Shown: positions 20,540-28,978 of the stretch, in pieces
Layout of the letters: every line of letters starts with the position of its first letter
Numbering within the stretch: the stretch's first letter is position 1
Source: Allobogoriella deserti
GTDB taxonomy: Bacteria > Actinomycetota > Actinomycetes > Actinomycetales > Actinomycetaceae
Length of the DNA: 64,000 bases
Direction: 5' to 3'
Assembly (NCBI RefSeq): GCF_042680605.1
Contig: NZ_JBHUEE010000004.1
Location: 248,001 to 312,000, forward strand
The notes under the pieces: generated by a model
The model's input: the letters and a program-made list of their open reading frames with translations, nothing else
Told to the model about the DNA's origin: nothing
Database searches by the model: none
Made by a program: the position numbers and the translations under genes

Positions 20540-21522
20540 GCGAGCGCGTCGACGACGGCGTCGACGTACTGTTCCGCCGAGCGGGGGCCGCCGAACATCC
20601 AGATCCCGTCGGGAAGGCGGTGGACCTGGTCGGCCTGGACGAACGGCAGACCGTTCCAGACCGCGTTGCCGCCCAGGCCCTCGACGAACGGGTCGGGTTG
20701 AGCGGTGTCGTTGGCGATGTAGAAGAAGTGGACCTCGTCGAGCTGGGTCAGCCCCTCGACGTCGGTCGACTGCAGGCCGTAGACGGCATCTCCATCGCCC
20801 TCCCAGGCGTTGCGCAGGCCGAGCTCCTCCCCGAGCGCGGTGAGCATCGCGCCGTCGGTGAACATGCGGATGGAGACGCTGCCGCCGTCCTGCCAGCCGT
20901 CCGCCATGGCGAAGGGGGCGCCGTCCAGGCCGGCCGCGGCGAGGCGGGCGCGCCCGTCCTGGATCGTCGCGTCGAGGTCGGCGAGGAGCTGTTCGCCCTC
21001 CTCGACCGTCCCGGTCGCCTGGGCGAGAACCTCCACGGTGTGGTCGATGTGGCCGAGCGGGTCGGCGGCGTCGGAGCCGTGCAGCACCAGCACGGGCAGG
21101 CCGACGTCCTCGAGCTGACCGATGATCGTCTCGGGCAGGTCTGAGGTGGTGACGACGAGGTCCGGGTCGAGCTCGATGATCTGGTCGACGGACGGTTCGC
21201 CGCGGGTGCCGACGTCGGTCACCGAGTCCTCGAGGTCGACGGCGGTGTCCCAGGTGCGGAAGCCCTCGACGTCAGCGACGCCGGTGGGCATCACCCCGAG
21301 CGCGACGAGGTTCTCGACCAGGCCCCATTCGAGGCCCACGACGTCCTGAGCGGGGCCGTCCAGCTCGATGGTCTCGCCGCGGTCGTCGGTGACGGTGACC
21401 GGTTCGCCGCTCCGGCCGCCGCCGTCGTCCTGTTCGCCGGAGGCGGGCGGCTCGGTCGTTCCGCAGGCGGTGATGAGGGTGATCACGAGGACGGCGGGCA
21501 GGGCGAGGAGGGATCGGCGCAT
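20536..21522 (-). CDS. Iron-siderophore binding lipoprotein
   Basis: This 328-residue FhuD/FepB-type binding protein has a signal peptide ending in the lipobox ITAC (Cys20). The mature domain shows the class features EWGLVENLVALGVMPTGVADVEGF and VGTRGEPSVDQIIELDPDLVV, two lobes joined by a long helix. It should capture Fe3+-siderophore outside the membrane and pass it to the fused permease. The ATG at 21522 is backed by AAGGA. The siderophore type cannot be told from sequence. No biosynthesis genes lie nearby, so it may take up foreign siderophores. Confidence 0.92.
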   Translation of the reverse strand: MRRSLLALPAVLVITLITACGTTEPPASGEQDDGGGRSGEPVTVTDDRGETIELDGPAQDVVGLEWGLVENLVALGVMPTGVADVEGFRTWDTAVDLEDSVTDVGTRGEPSVDQIIELDPDLVVTTSDLPETIIGQLEDVGLPVLVLHGSDAADPLGHIDHTVEVLAQATGTVEEGEQLLADLDATIQDGRARLAAAGLDGAPFAMADGWQDGGSVSIRMFTDGAMLTALGEELGLRNAWEGDGDAVYGLQSTDVEGLTQLDEVHFFYIANDTAQPDPFVEGLGGNAVWNGLPFVQADQVHRLPDGIWMFGGPRSAEQYVDAVVDALA

Positions 21523-21563
21523 GGGTGTCCTTGGGGTGTACGGGCTCGGCCGGGGCCGGCCGG

Positions 21564-22388
21564 TCAGATGGTGGGGGCGAGAGCGTGCCGGCTCAACGGG
21601 CGGGTCATGAGCTTGCCGGTGACAGGGTCCTCGGCCACGGCGATGTCGATGCCGTAGGCGTCCGAGAGCAACTCGGAGGTCAGTACGTCCTCCGGAGTGC
21701 CGACGGCGCGGATGCGCCCCCGGGCGAGCAGTGCGACCCGGTCCGCGATCGCGGCGGCCTGGTCGAGGTCGTGCAGCACGACGCCGATGGCCACGTGCTC
21801 GTCGAGGGCGAGGTCGCGGAGCAGGTCGAGGAGTTCCTGCTGGTAGCGCAGATCGAGATACGTGGTGGGCTCGTCGAGCAAGAGCACCCCGGTGCGCTGG
21901 GCGAGGCACGTCGCGAGCCAGACACGTTGGAGTTCGCCGCCGGAGAGCTCGTCGACGTTGCGGGCGGCCATGTCTGCGACGCCGGTAACGTTCATCGCCC
22001 AGTCGATCGTCGCCGGCCCGTCGGGATCGGTGCGGCGCCATCGGCTGGTGTACGGGTGGCGGCCGTAACCGACGACGTCGCGCACGCGCACTCCCGACGG
22101 TGTCGGGTGAGCCTGGGACAGCAGCGTCACGCGCCGGGCGAAGTCGGTGGGGCTGAGGGCGAGGGCATCCTCGCAGCCGTCGAGCGTGACGCTGCCGGCT
22201 TCGGGTCGGTGCAGGCGGGCGAGCGAACGCAGCAGGGTGGACTTTCCGCTGCCGTTCGGGCCCACGAGCGCGGTGATCGCTCCCGACGAGAGCGCCAGGT
22301 CTGCGGCGTGGACCACGGCGGCGCCTCGGTACCCGAGGGTCAGGCCGGCGCCGTGGAGGGGCGGGGCGTCGGAGGGCTGGATCGTCAC
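21564..22388 (-). CDS. Iron-siderophore ABC transporter ATP-binding protein (FhuC/FecE-like)
   Basis: The 274-residue ATPase has Walker A GPNGSGKST (about residues 43-51), signature LSGGELQRVWLA, Walker B GVLLLDEPTTYLD and switch His in VVLHDLDQA. TYLDLRYQQELLDLL after Walker B is typical of the siderophore-importer subfamily. The likely start is the GTG at 22388, 7 nt after TAACCT (a possible -10), which would make the mRNA leaderless; the frame upstream of it merely reads through the IdeR box. It is first in the operon, 41 bp before the binding-protein gene. Confidence 0.92.
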   Translation of the reverse strand: MTIQPSDAPPLHGAGLTLGYRGAAVVHAADLALSSGAITALVGPNGSGKSTLLRSLARLHRPEAGSVTLDGCEDALALSPTDFARRVTLLSQAHPTPSGVRVRDVVGYGRHPYTSRWRRTDPDGPATIDWAMNVTGVADMAARNVDELSGGELQRVWLATCLAQRTGVLLLDEPTTYLDLRYQQELLDLLRDLALDEHVAIGVVLHDLDQAAAIADRVALLARGRIRAVGTPEDVLTSELLSDAYGIDIAVAEDPVTGKLMTRPLSRHALAPTI

Positions 22389-22393
22389 GGTGG

Positions 22394-22412
22394 TGAGGTT
22401 AGCCTTACCTCG
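22394..22412. promoter_or_regulatory. IdeR/DtxR iron box
   Basis: TGAGGTTAGCCTTACCTCG agrees with the DtxR/IdeR consensus TTAGGTTAGSCTAACCTAA at 15 of 19 positions and is a near-perfect palindrome. It covers the presumed -10 of the siderophore importer operon and ends 5 bp before its GTG start, so iron-loaded IdeR should block transcription. Confidence 0.85.
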
Positions 22413-22461
22413 ACCCCGAAGGGAAGTTTTACGTGACGATGACGTTGCGGAATTTGGGCTC

Positions 22462-23367
22462 TCAGCGGCTCCGCACCGCAAGCACGTCGTCGCTGACCCA
22501 CCGGCCCGGGATGGACATACGTGCAGTGACCTGGGGGTTCACGAGCTGGCTCACCTGCAGATCACCGACCACGCTGGTGAGACGGTAGGCGTCGGGCCAC
22601 GACAGATCCTGCCAGCGCGCCATGAGAGCGACGGCCTCGCGGAACGCCGCCCGGGCGGCGCGCTCGAACGGCGCGCCGCTGGCGAGAATATGCAGCCCGT
22701 CGTCGTCGACGACGGCCGGCCATGCGCCGTCGTAGTCGGCCACGCGGTCGATCCGCAGCCGGACCGTCCCGCCGATCTCGATGCCTGTGCCACCGAGTTC
22801 GCCGTCTCCCATCGCTGCGTGCAGGTCGCCGACCGCGAGGCCGAGGCCGGGTTGACGCGCGCGCAACATCACGGTGGCGCCGGGGCGAATGATCCGGGTG
22901 TCGAGGTTTCCTCCGTGCACGCCCGGCGTGCTCGTCGGAATCCGCTCCTCGGCCGTGGCGGCGCCGAGGATGCCCACCATGGGGCGAAGCGGCACCGCCA
23001 CCTCGGGCGTGAGCCACGCGTGACCGTCACGCACCTCGAGCACGCGGGTGGTGGCTGTCTCGACGTCCTCGCCGAGGAGGCCGAGACCGGGCGCCAGCGC
23101 CATGACGCCCGCGGGGGCGAGATCGACGTCCTCGATCGAGACGGCGACGGCCTCATCCGGCTCGATCCCGCGGACCGCGACCGGGCCGCTGGCGCGGTTG
23201 AACCGAGCCATGTCGATCTGTGGACGCAGCGTCGAAGGATCTGCGAGCTGCCCGTCGTAGCAGTCGGCCGTCTCGACGGTGAATGTTTCGCCCTGGTCGA
23301 CCTGCCCGACAGCGTCGAAGCCGGGGCCGAACTCGGTGACCGCCCGGTCAGCTGCGAAGTGCTGCAC
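22462..23367 (-). CDS. Acetamidase/formamidase family amidohydrolase
   Basis: The 301-residue protein belongs to the FmdA_AmdA family, which hydrolyses formamide, acetamide or related small amides to acid and ammonia. Visible family segments are VDQGETFTVETADCYDGQ (about 23-40), HGGNLDTRIIRPGATVML and GDLHAAMGDGELGGTGIEI, the last two forming the metal/active-site region. The start is a GTG only 1 bp after the permease stop, so it is translationally coupled to an operon with a D-amino-acid dehydrogenase. That context suggests a role in using an amide derived from an amino acid. The exact substrate is open. Confidence 0.88.
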   Translation of the reverse strand: MQHFAADRAVTEFGPGFDAVGQVDQGETFTVETADCYDGQLADPSTLRPQIDMARFNRASGPVAVRGIEPDEAVAVSIEDVDLAPAGVMALAPGLGLLGEDVETATTRVLEVRDGHAWLTPEVAVPLRPMVGILGAATAEERIPTSTPGVHGGNLDTRIIRPGATVMLRARQPGLGLAVGDLHAAMGDGELGGTGIEIGGTVRLRIDRVADYDGAWPAVVDDDGLHILASGAPFERAARAAFREAVALMARWQDLSWPDAYRLTSVVGDLQVSQLVNPQVTARMSIPGRWVSDDVLAVRSR

Positions 23368-23368
23368 G

Positions 23369-24592
23369 TCAGGCCCAGGCCTGCGGGACGAGGCCCAGTG
23401 CGGTCAGCAACGAGTAGACGAACGCGAGGCCGAAGACCACCACGAGCAGCACCTGGATCGCGGGATGGGAGATCCAGCCGGCGCGCCAGGCAGGCTCCTT
23501 GTCGCCGCGTTGGCGAGCGCGGTGGAGCATCATCACCGGCACGACGGACATGATCGCCCCGGCGAATCCGCCCGCGTAGCCGAGGGCCGAGACGAAGCCG
23601 GCCAACCCGAGGGTGGCAATGAGGAACGGGGGCACGGCGATCAGGGCGAGAGCGGCGAGACGGTGCCTGGGTGAACCGCTCGCCGGCCACGCGAAGCGAT
23701 CGAGCACGTTCGTCATGAGGGTCAGGCCGATGGCCCAGAAGGAGGTGAGCATCGCGAGCAGCGCGAAGATGTTGGCCATCCAGTAGGCCGCCGTGCCCAG
23801 CTCGGCACCCCAGGCGAGAGTGACCACCTCGGTGATGCTGTCGGCGCCCATCATGCCGAGCGCGGCGAGCGGCACGAGGGCGAGGATGAAGCCGGTGGCA
23901 CACATACCCGTCACGACGGCGCCGGGCAGCTTCTCCGGTGCATGGCGCGCCAGGCCGCGGGCGAGTTCGGGAACGGTGTACTGGGCGATGAACGCGAAGA
24001 CGGCGAGATTGACGATCGGCACGATGTAGTACGGGCTGAATACGAACAGTCGCTCAGCCTCGATACCGGGACCGACGAAGGTCCAGCCGGAGAGCAGCAG
24101 GATGATTCCCACCATTGCCACGGTGATCGCCTGCTCGGAGCGCCCGGTCGCCTTGAGGCCGAACCAGATGACGACGACGCCCGGGATGTAGAACAGCACC
24201 GAGCCGACGAGCTCAGGGATGCCGAACAAGTCGGCGATGATGCTTCCGCTGCCGCCGGTGTAGGCGATCAGTGCGCCCAGGCCGTTGATGACCACGCCGG
24301 CGAAGATCAGCCATGAGCCGAGGTTGCCGAGGTACTTCTGTGCCAAACCGGAGAGCTGCAAGGGTTTGTCGGTCCGCAGGGCAACTTCCGCCACGTAGAG
24401 CATCGACGCTGTGGTGAGGAAACCGGAGACCGCGAGGGCGATCACCAGGGCGAGGAAGCCGCCCTCGCGTGCGCCGTAGGGCAGGCTGAGGATTCCCGCG
24501 CCGATGTTCGCGCCGAAGATGATGGCGACGCCTTGCCAGAACGTGATCGACTCGTACCCGAGTCCCCTACGCGTGACGGTCTGCTCAGACAA
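23369..24592 (-). CDS. Amino acid permease (HAAAP/aromatic amino acid-type)
   Basis: This 407-residue membrane protein has about eleven hydrophobic segments. The first helix carries GVAIIFGANIGAGILSLPYGA (motif GANIGAGILSLP), the substrate-site signature of the hydroxy/aromatic amino acid permease branch of the APC superfamily. It likely imports an amino acid by proton or sodium symport. The start is a TTG at 24592 supported by GAAGGAGAG; no better ATG precedes the first helix. It sits between a D-amino-acid dehydrogenase gene (67 bp upstream) and the formamidase-family gene (1 bp downstream), so the three probably serve one substrate. Confidence 0.85.
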   Translation of the reverse strand: MSEQTVTRRGLGYESITFWQGVAIIFGANIGAGILSLPYGAREGGFLALVIALAVSGFLTTASMLYVAEVALRTDKPLQLSGLAQKYLGNLGSWLIFAGVVINGLGALIAYTGGSGSIIADLFGIPELVGSVLFYIPGVVVIWFGLKATGRSEQAITVAMVGIILLLSGWTFVGPGIEAERLFVFSPYYIVPIVNLAVFAFIAQYTVPELARGLARHAPEKLPGAVVTGMCATGFILALVPLAALGMMGADSITEVVTLAWGAELGTAAYWMANIFALLAMLTSFWAIGLTLMTNVLDRFAWPASGSPRHRLAALALIAVPPFLIATLGLAGFVSALGYAGGFAGAIMSVVPVMMLHRARQRGDKEPAWRAGWISHPAIQVLLVVVFGLAFVYSLLTALGLVPQAWA

Positions 24593-24659
24593 CGTGCTCT
24601 CTCCTTCGTGAGTCGCCGCTCGTGCAAGCGGGCCGAGACATCATTCCAGGCGCCGGCCT

Positions 24660-25919
24660 CTACGCCGCGGTCGTGGACTCCTCGGCGCGCCTGAAACGGC
24701 GCGCCGCCCCGAACCGGTCCGGGGAGAAGGCGGCCTCGTGCATGGTCGGCGCCGAGTCGGCGATACCGCGCGCGATGAGGTCGCCGCTGACCGGCGCGAG
24801 CACGAGTCCCCACATGCCATGGCCGGTGGCCACCACGAGGTCCTTCCGGATGCCGCTGCGGCCCAGTGCGGGCACACCGTCGGCCGTGCACGGGCGCAGT
24901 CCGGCCCAGGTCTGGACGGTGGAGCGATCGCCGAGTCCCGGCAAGCCGCGCCGGCCGGCAGCACGGATGGCTTCGAGTCGGGACATGGTCGTGGTGGCGG
25001 GATCGCCGCCGAGTTCGAGCGTCCCGCACAGGCGCACACGATCGCTGTACGGCGTGACGACGACCTTGGGTTCACGCAGCGCCAGGGGGCGGCTGGGCCG
25101 CGGGCCTTGTCCGTCGAGATCGATCACGTAGCCCTTCGCGCCTTCCATCGGCATGCGCACCCCGACCTGGGCGCACAGGCGGCTGCTGCCCAGGCCTGCG
25201 GCCACGACGTAGGTGTGGGCGGTGATGCGCTCCCCCGCCGTGTCGACCGAGGCGATTCGACCGTCGCTGCGCGGGACGAGGCGCGCACGGGTCCCCCATC
25301 GGACCTCGGCACCGTGCTCCTGCGCCTGGCCGAGGACGGCTCGGAGGTACTGCTGCGTACCGACCTGGGCATCGTCCGGCCAATGCACCGCGCCGGCGAC
25401 GGACCCGAGCAGTGGTTCCATGGCCCGCGCATCGTTGCCGTCGAGGCGTTCGGCGGGCGCGCCCGGCCTGGCGCGCTCGAAGGCACGTTCGGTGAGGTAG
25501 ACGTCGAGGGAGCCGCGCTGCTCGTACCCGGTCTCCAGTCCTCGTTCTGCGTAATCGGCGTGCAGTCGGACGCCGTGGCGGGCCAGCTCCTGCATGCGCG
25601 CGGTGAGCTGCCGGGCCCGTTCGGGGCCGGAGGCTCTGACGAAGCGGGCGAACCAGGGCACCAGTCGCGGTGACGGGTGCATGTGGAACGGGCTGTCCGG
25701 AGTGAACAGGTATCGAAGACCGGCTCGCACGTTCGCCGGGGTGGTCAGTGGTTCGACATGGCTCGGGGCCAGTAACCCGGCGTTGGCGTAGGAACAACCG
25801 TTGCCGATGTCCGGGCCCTCGTCGAGCACCACCACACCGACGCCTCGACGGCTCAGTTCGTAGGCGATGCTTGCCCCGACGGTGCCGGCACCGATCACGA
25901 CAACATCCGTGGTTGCCAC
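24660..25919 (-). CDS. dadA: FAD-dependent D-amino acid dehydrogenase (DadA/DAO family)
   Basis: The 419-residue protein starts with the FAD-binding Rossmann motif DVVVIGAGTVGASIAYELSRRG (motif GAGTVG) and has the DadA-type stretch NGCSYANAGLLAPSHVEPL near residues 42-60. C-terminal WAGLRPCTADGVPALG and ATGHGMWGLVLAP match the flavin-contacting motifs of the family. It should oxidise a D-amino acid to the 2-oxo acid and ammonia, passing electrons to the respiratory chain. Other DAO-fold enzymes act on sarcosine, proline or hydroxyproline, so the symbol is by family. The start is GTG. It is first in its operon and divergent from an orphan response regulator across 138 bp. Confidence 0.82.
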   Translation of the reverse strand: MATTDVVVIGAGTVGASIAYELSRRGVGVVVLDEGPDIGNGCSYANAGLLAPSHVEPLTTPANVRAGLRYLFTPDSPFHMHPSPRLVPWFARFVRASGPERARQLTARMQELARHGVRLHADYAERGLETGYEQRGSLDVYLTERAFERARPGAPAERLDGNDARAMEPLLGSVAGAVHWPDDAQVGTQQYLRAVLGQAQEHGAEVRWGTRARLVPRSDGRIASVDTAGERITAHTYVVAAGLGSSRLCAQVGVRMPMEGAKGYVIDLDGQGPRPSRPLALREPKVVVTPYSDRVRLCGTLELGGDPATTTMSRLEAIRAAGRRGLPGLGDRSTVQTWAGLRPCTADGVPALGRSGIRKDLVVATGHGMWGLVLAPVSGDLIARGIADSAPTMHEAAFSPDRFGAARRFRRAEESTTAA

Positions 25920-26057
25920 GCGTCCACACCCTTCTGCGACGGCTCATGCGCTACTGCGACGACTGGTGAAGGACGACGCTATGGCTCCGCACCGGAGAAC
26001 GGATCCGTCGAGAAGGATGAGGTTTCGGGGGCGGCCGGACTGGGAGGATGAGCCCTC

Positions 26058-26660
26058 GTGACTGTTCGCGTGCTCGTCGTCGAAGACCATCCGGTGGTGT
26101 CTCTGGGGCTGAGGACCGTCATCGACGCTCAGCCGGACATGAAGGTGGTCGGCGACGCGACGTCGGTCGAAACCGCCCTGAGAGCGGCGCGTGACCTCGA
26201 GCCCGATCTGGTGATCCTGCCCTTGCGACTCGAGGGTGAACCGCTCGGAATCGAGCTGTGCCGGGAACTGAAGACCGGGAAGTCCTCACCCCGCGTTCTG
26301 ATCTACACCTCGTACAACTCGATGGACGATGCGTCCGCGTCGTTCCTGTCCGGCGCGGACAGCTTCGTGCACAAGAAGGAAGACTCCGGCCGCCTGCTGG
26401 AAACGATCCGCTCCACGATGGCGGGACGCCGGACGTGGTTGCTCGGCGTGGAGCACGCAGACGAATCGACGCGTCTGCAGGACGCCGTGGAGCGGTCCGG
26501 CCTGACGCAGCGGGAGCGCGAGGTCCTCGGGTTCATGCTGCAACGGTTCTCGAACGCTGAGATCGCCAGCGAGCTGTTCGTGGAGTTGCCGACGGTGAAG
26601 ACGCACGTCAGCAACATCCTTGCGAAGCTCGGGCTCCGTAGCCGGAACGACCTGTTCTGA
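26058..26660 (+). CDS. Orphan NarL/FixJ-type response regulator lacking the phosphoacceptor aspartate
   Basis: The 200-residue protein has a receiver domain (1-115) and a LuxR-type helix-turn-helix (about 148-200, LTQREREVLGFMLQRFSNAEIA, then TVKTHVSNILAKLGL). The acidic pocket (E9, D10), the T84/S85 position and K106/K107 are kept, but where the family has the phosphorylated Asp (PDLVxxD) the sequence reads PDLVILP, Pro55, codon CCC. The protein also stops soon after the recognition helix. No histidine kinase is adjacent. It therefore probably works without phosphorylation. The GTG start follows GGGAGGATG. Likely targets are the divergent dadA operon and the secreted-protein genes downstream. 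Confidence 0.85.
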   Translation: MTVRVLVVEDHPVVSLGLRTVIDAQPDMKVVGDATSVETALRAARDLEPDLVILPLRLEGEPLGIELCRELKTGKSSPRVLIYTSYNSMDDASASFLSGADSFVHKKEDSGRLLETIRSTMAGRRTWLLGVEHADESTRLQDAVERSGLTQREREVLGFMLQRFSNAEIASELFVELPTVKTHVSNILAKLGLRSRNDLF

Positions 26661-26755
26661 GCGGGCGATACCCCTGAGCCGCGAGGTGCCGCCCCGTCCA
26701 CAGGTCGACGCTCGGTACTGGCAGTAACGCAGCAGGCCTGGATAGGTTCTCCCGC

Positions 26756-27364
26756 ATGGCTCGACGGGGGCATCGAACGACGGCGTGGTCAGGGGGCGCA
26801 GCAGCCCTGCTCGTTTCCGTGGCCGGCTTGGCTGCGTGCGACGGCGAGGAGCCCGCGCCGACGGACCCGCCCACATCGGAGGAGCCGACGAGCGACGAGC
26901 CGACGTCGGACGAGCCCACCGGCGCCGAGGTCGAAAGCCCTGTGCCCCGCGACTCCATCGCGCGCGACGACGTCCACGGCGCGGAGGCCGCAGCTGAATA
27001 TTTCGTTGCGTTGTATCCCTACTCGTACTCAACTGGCGACCTTGCGGAGTTCGAACAGATGTCGCACCGGGAATGCGTCTTCTGTCAGAGCGTCATTGAC
27101 GGTGTGAACCAACTACACGACGAGGGTGGGTATCGCGAAGGCGGCCGGATCAATGTGGAATCGGTCGACAGTTCCCCGCCCGGCGATGGTTATGAGTTCT
27201 TCTTCGTCCGCCTCGAAGGAACCGAGACCGCATCAACCAACTTCAATTCCGAGGGTGACAGAACTGGCTCGGAGAATCAGACCGATCTGACGCTTGAACT
27301 CGCACTCGGATACGACCCCGATGGGTGGGTTGTACGCGAAGTCGACGTCACGGCACAGGACTGA
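26756..27364 (+). CDS. DUF6318-like lipoprotein
   Basis: This 202-residue secreted lipoprotein has a basic N-terminus, a hydrophobic stretch and the lipobox GLAAC (Cys28). Residues 30-60 are a Pro/Thr/Ser/Asp/Glu-rich linker with the tandem unit SDEPT. The folded domain shows FVALYPYSYSTGDLAEFEQMS and HRECVFCQSVID, a CxxC pair as in DUF6318 proteins, whose function is unknown. TAGGTT at 26743-26748 lies 7 nt before the ATG, so the mRNA may be leaderless. The second half is visibly richer in A and T than its surroundings. The next gene begins 2 bp after the stop. Confidence 0.75.
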   Translation: MARRGHRTTAWSGGAAALLVSVAGLAACDGEEPAPTDPPTSEEPTSDEPTSDEPTGAEVESPVPRDSIARDDVHGAEAAAEYFVALYPYSYSTGDLAEFEQMSHRECVFCQSVIDGVNQLHDEGGYREGGRINVESVDSSPPGDGYEFFFVRLEGTETASTNFNSEGDRTGSENQTDLTLELALGYDPDGWVVREVDVTAQD

Positions 27365-27366
27365 CG

Positions 27367-28281
27367 ATGCCTCAGAGTCTCGCCGCAAAGGCGTCGGGAG
27401 CACTTGCTGCATCCGTTATTGTCATCACCACCGCAAGCGTCGGTCCGAGCTTTGCCGCACCACGAGACGAAGGCGCCGCGGGCACTGGCACATCAATCAC
27501 CGGAGAAGCTAATCGGGAAGTACTCGATCTAACAGGCCACGGCCAGTCGGGCCGCTCGCCTTCGTCGAACCCACCGCCCCACGGCGGAAGTCCCTCCTAC
27601 ACGCCACCCGGCGGCGGCCAGCCTGCAGCTGGGGGTGGGACGACCGTCAGCCCCGACGTGCTGGAGACCCGGTGTCCGGTGCGATACCACTCCGACGGAT
27701 CGACCACGTTCAACCCGAACGACTGCCCCGACCTGGGTGGTCCGGACATGCCGTCCATGGGCACCGAGGACTACGAGCCACCGGACAGCGAACCCGACGA
27801 GCCGGACGCTCCCGAGCCGGAGCCCGAACCGGAGCCGATCGTCGTCACCGTCGAGGACCTGCAGTCGCTCCCGATCGATCCGGGCGGCCTGAACGTCCAG
27901 CCCGGCCGCGGCTGGGTCCTGGTGAACAAGGAAACCATCGCCTACACAGGTGCCACCGAGCAGTATCTGCGCACGCACGTGCTCGGGACCCCGGTCGAGG
28001 TCCACGTCGTCCCGGTTGATCACACGTGGGACTGGGGTGATGGCACTGTCACCACCACGGAGGATCCAGGCGCACCGTATCCGGAGCATTCGGTGTTCCA
28101 CACCTACACCCAGGCCGGCGACAGCCGGCAGATCACGGTGACCACCCGCTGGATCGGCGAGTTCCAGGTGGCCGGGAGCGGACCATGGCTGCCGGTCGAA
28201 GGTCTGGCGACGACCACCGTGACGTCTGAACCGTTCGAGGTCCGCGAAGCGGACACCTACCTCACGGCACCGGGCGGCTGA
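27367..28281 (+). CDS. Secreted protein of unknown function with a PKD-like segment
   Basis: I do not recognise the family. The 304 residues begin with a Sec-type signal peptide (probably cleaved at SFA-AP near residue 30). A long disordered region follows: Gly/Ser/Pro-rich at ~55-90, a Cys pair in RCPVRYHSDGSTTFNPNDCP, then an acidic Asp-Glu-Pro stretch at ~130-157. The C-terminal ~140 residues contain HTWDWGDGTVTTTEDPG, the WDWGDG motif of PKD-like beta-sandwiches. There is no membrane anchor or sortase signal. It is almost certainly co-transcribed with the DUF6318-like lipoprotein (2-bp gap), so both may work at the cell surface. Confidence 0.7.
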   Translation: MPQSLAAKASGALAASVIVITTASVGPSFAAPRDEGAAGTGTSITGEANREVLDLTGHGQSGRSPSSNPPPHGGSPSYTPPGGGQPAAGGGTTVSPDVLETRCPVRYHSDGSTTFNPNDCPDLGGPDMPSMGTEDYEPPDSEPDEPDAPEPEPEPEPIVVTVEDLQSLPIDPGGLNVQPGRGWVLVNKETIAYTGATEQYLRTHVLGTPVEVHVVPVDHTWDWGDGTVTTTEDPGAPYPEHSVFHTYTQAGDSRQITVTTRWIGEFQVAGSGPWLPVEGLATTTVTSEPFEVREADTYLTAPGG

Positions 28282-28291
28282 CGCAGAGCTG

Positions 28292-28954
28292 TCAGGAACC
28301 GTGCTGCGCGTGCGTCTCCGCGGCAACATCGTGCTCGCGCGCCTTGCCCACGAGGCATTCGTAGTCGACGGCAAGACCCTGCAGTACCGTCTCGACGGTC
28401 GCCTCGATCTCTTCAGCGCTGGTGCCGGCGTGGCCGAACAGGACGCGGTAGTGGATGAACGAGCCCAGCAGGTCGACGGCGAGGTCGAGATCGAGGTCCT
28501 CCCTCAGATCGCCCCGTTCCGAGGCGCGTGAGAGCGTGTGCCGGACTGCCTCGCGCGGCGGGTCGAACAGCGTGCTCATGAACGCCTGCCGCAAGGCCTC
28601 GTCTCCGGCGCAGTCGGCGAGCAGCGGAGCGAGTACATCGGGCGGCATCCTCCGGAAGGCCTCGACGAAGAGGATGAGGGACTCCGCGAGATCGCACATC
28701 GTGCATGCCGTGTCCGGCGGCTCCACCTGACCCAGGCCGTTCGCCAGTGCCGCCAGCGCCAGATGCTGACGAGTGGGCCATCTGCGGTAGATGGCGGGCT
28801 TGGACGTTCCGGCGGCGCGGGCCACCTGCTCGAGTGAGAAATGGCTGTACCCGTCCTCCGCGAGGGCGGCAAGCGTCTCACTCAGAACCGCTGAGTCGAT
28901 CGCGGCATCCCGCGGTCGCCCCGCCCGGCTGCTCCTGGCCGACGTGCTTGACAT
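28292..28954 (-). CDS. TetR-family transcriptional regulator
   Basis: The 220-residue protein has an N-terminal TetR helix-turn-helix (residues ~15-60: AALAEDGYSHFSLEQVARAAGTS, then PAIYRRWPTRQHL) and an all-helical ligand domain ending with a polar tail. Its ATG at 28954 lies 63 bp from the divergent ABC exporter gene. An 18-bp palindrome at 28977-28994 sits between them, so it most likely represses the exporter and possibly itself until a drug-like ligand binds. The start codon overlaps the exporter's TTGACA -35 box. The ligand is unknown. Confidence 0.9.
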   Translation of the reverse strand: MSSTSARSSRAGRPRDAAIDSAVLSETLAALAEDGYSHFSLEQVARAAGTSKPAIYRRWPTRQHLALAALANGLGQVEPPDTACTMCDLAESLILFVEAFRRMPPDVLAPLLADCAGDEALRQAFMSTLFDPPREAVRHTLSRASERGDLREDLDLDLAVDLLGSFIHYRVLFGHAGTSAEEIEATVETVLQGLAVDYECLVGKAREHDVAAETHAQHGS

Positions 28955-28978
28955 GCCGCACAGTCTACTACTTATATT
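28948..28978 (+). promoter_or_regulatory. Promoter of the ABC exporter operon
   Basis: A perfect -35 TTGACA (28948-28953) is followed after 19 bp by TATATT (28973-28978), or after 18 bp by TTATAT. The short AT-rich stretch stands out in this GC-rich DNA. The transcript would begin inside the downstream palindrome, and the ribosome site GGGAG precedes the ATG at 29018. Confidence 0.6.

Noticed and set aside
22389..22481. Longer start for the siderophore importer ATPase gene
   Set aside because: The extra 31 codons simply translate the IdeR box and have no ribosome site.
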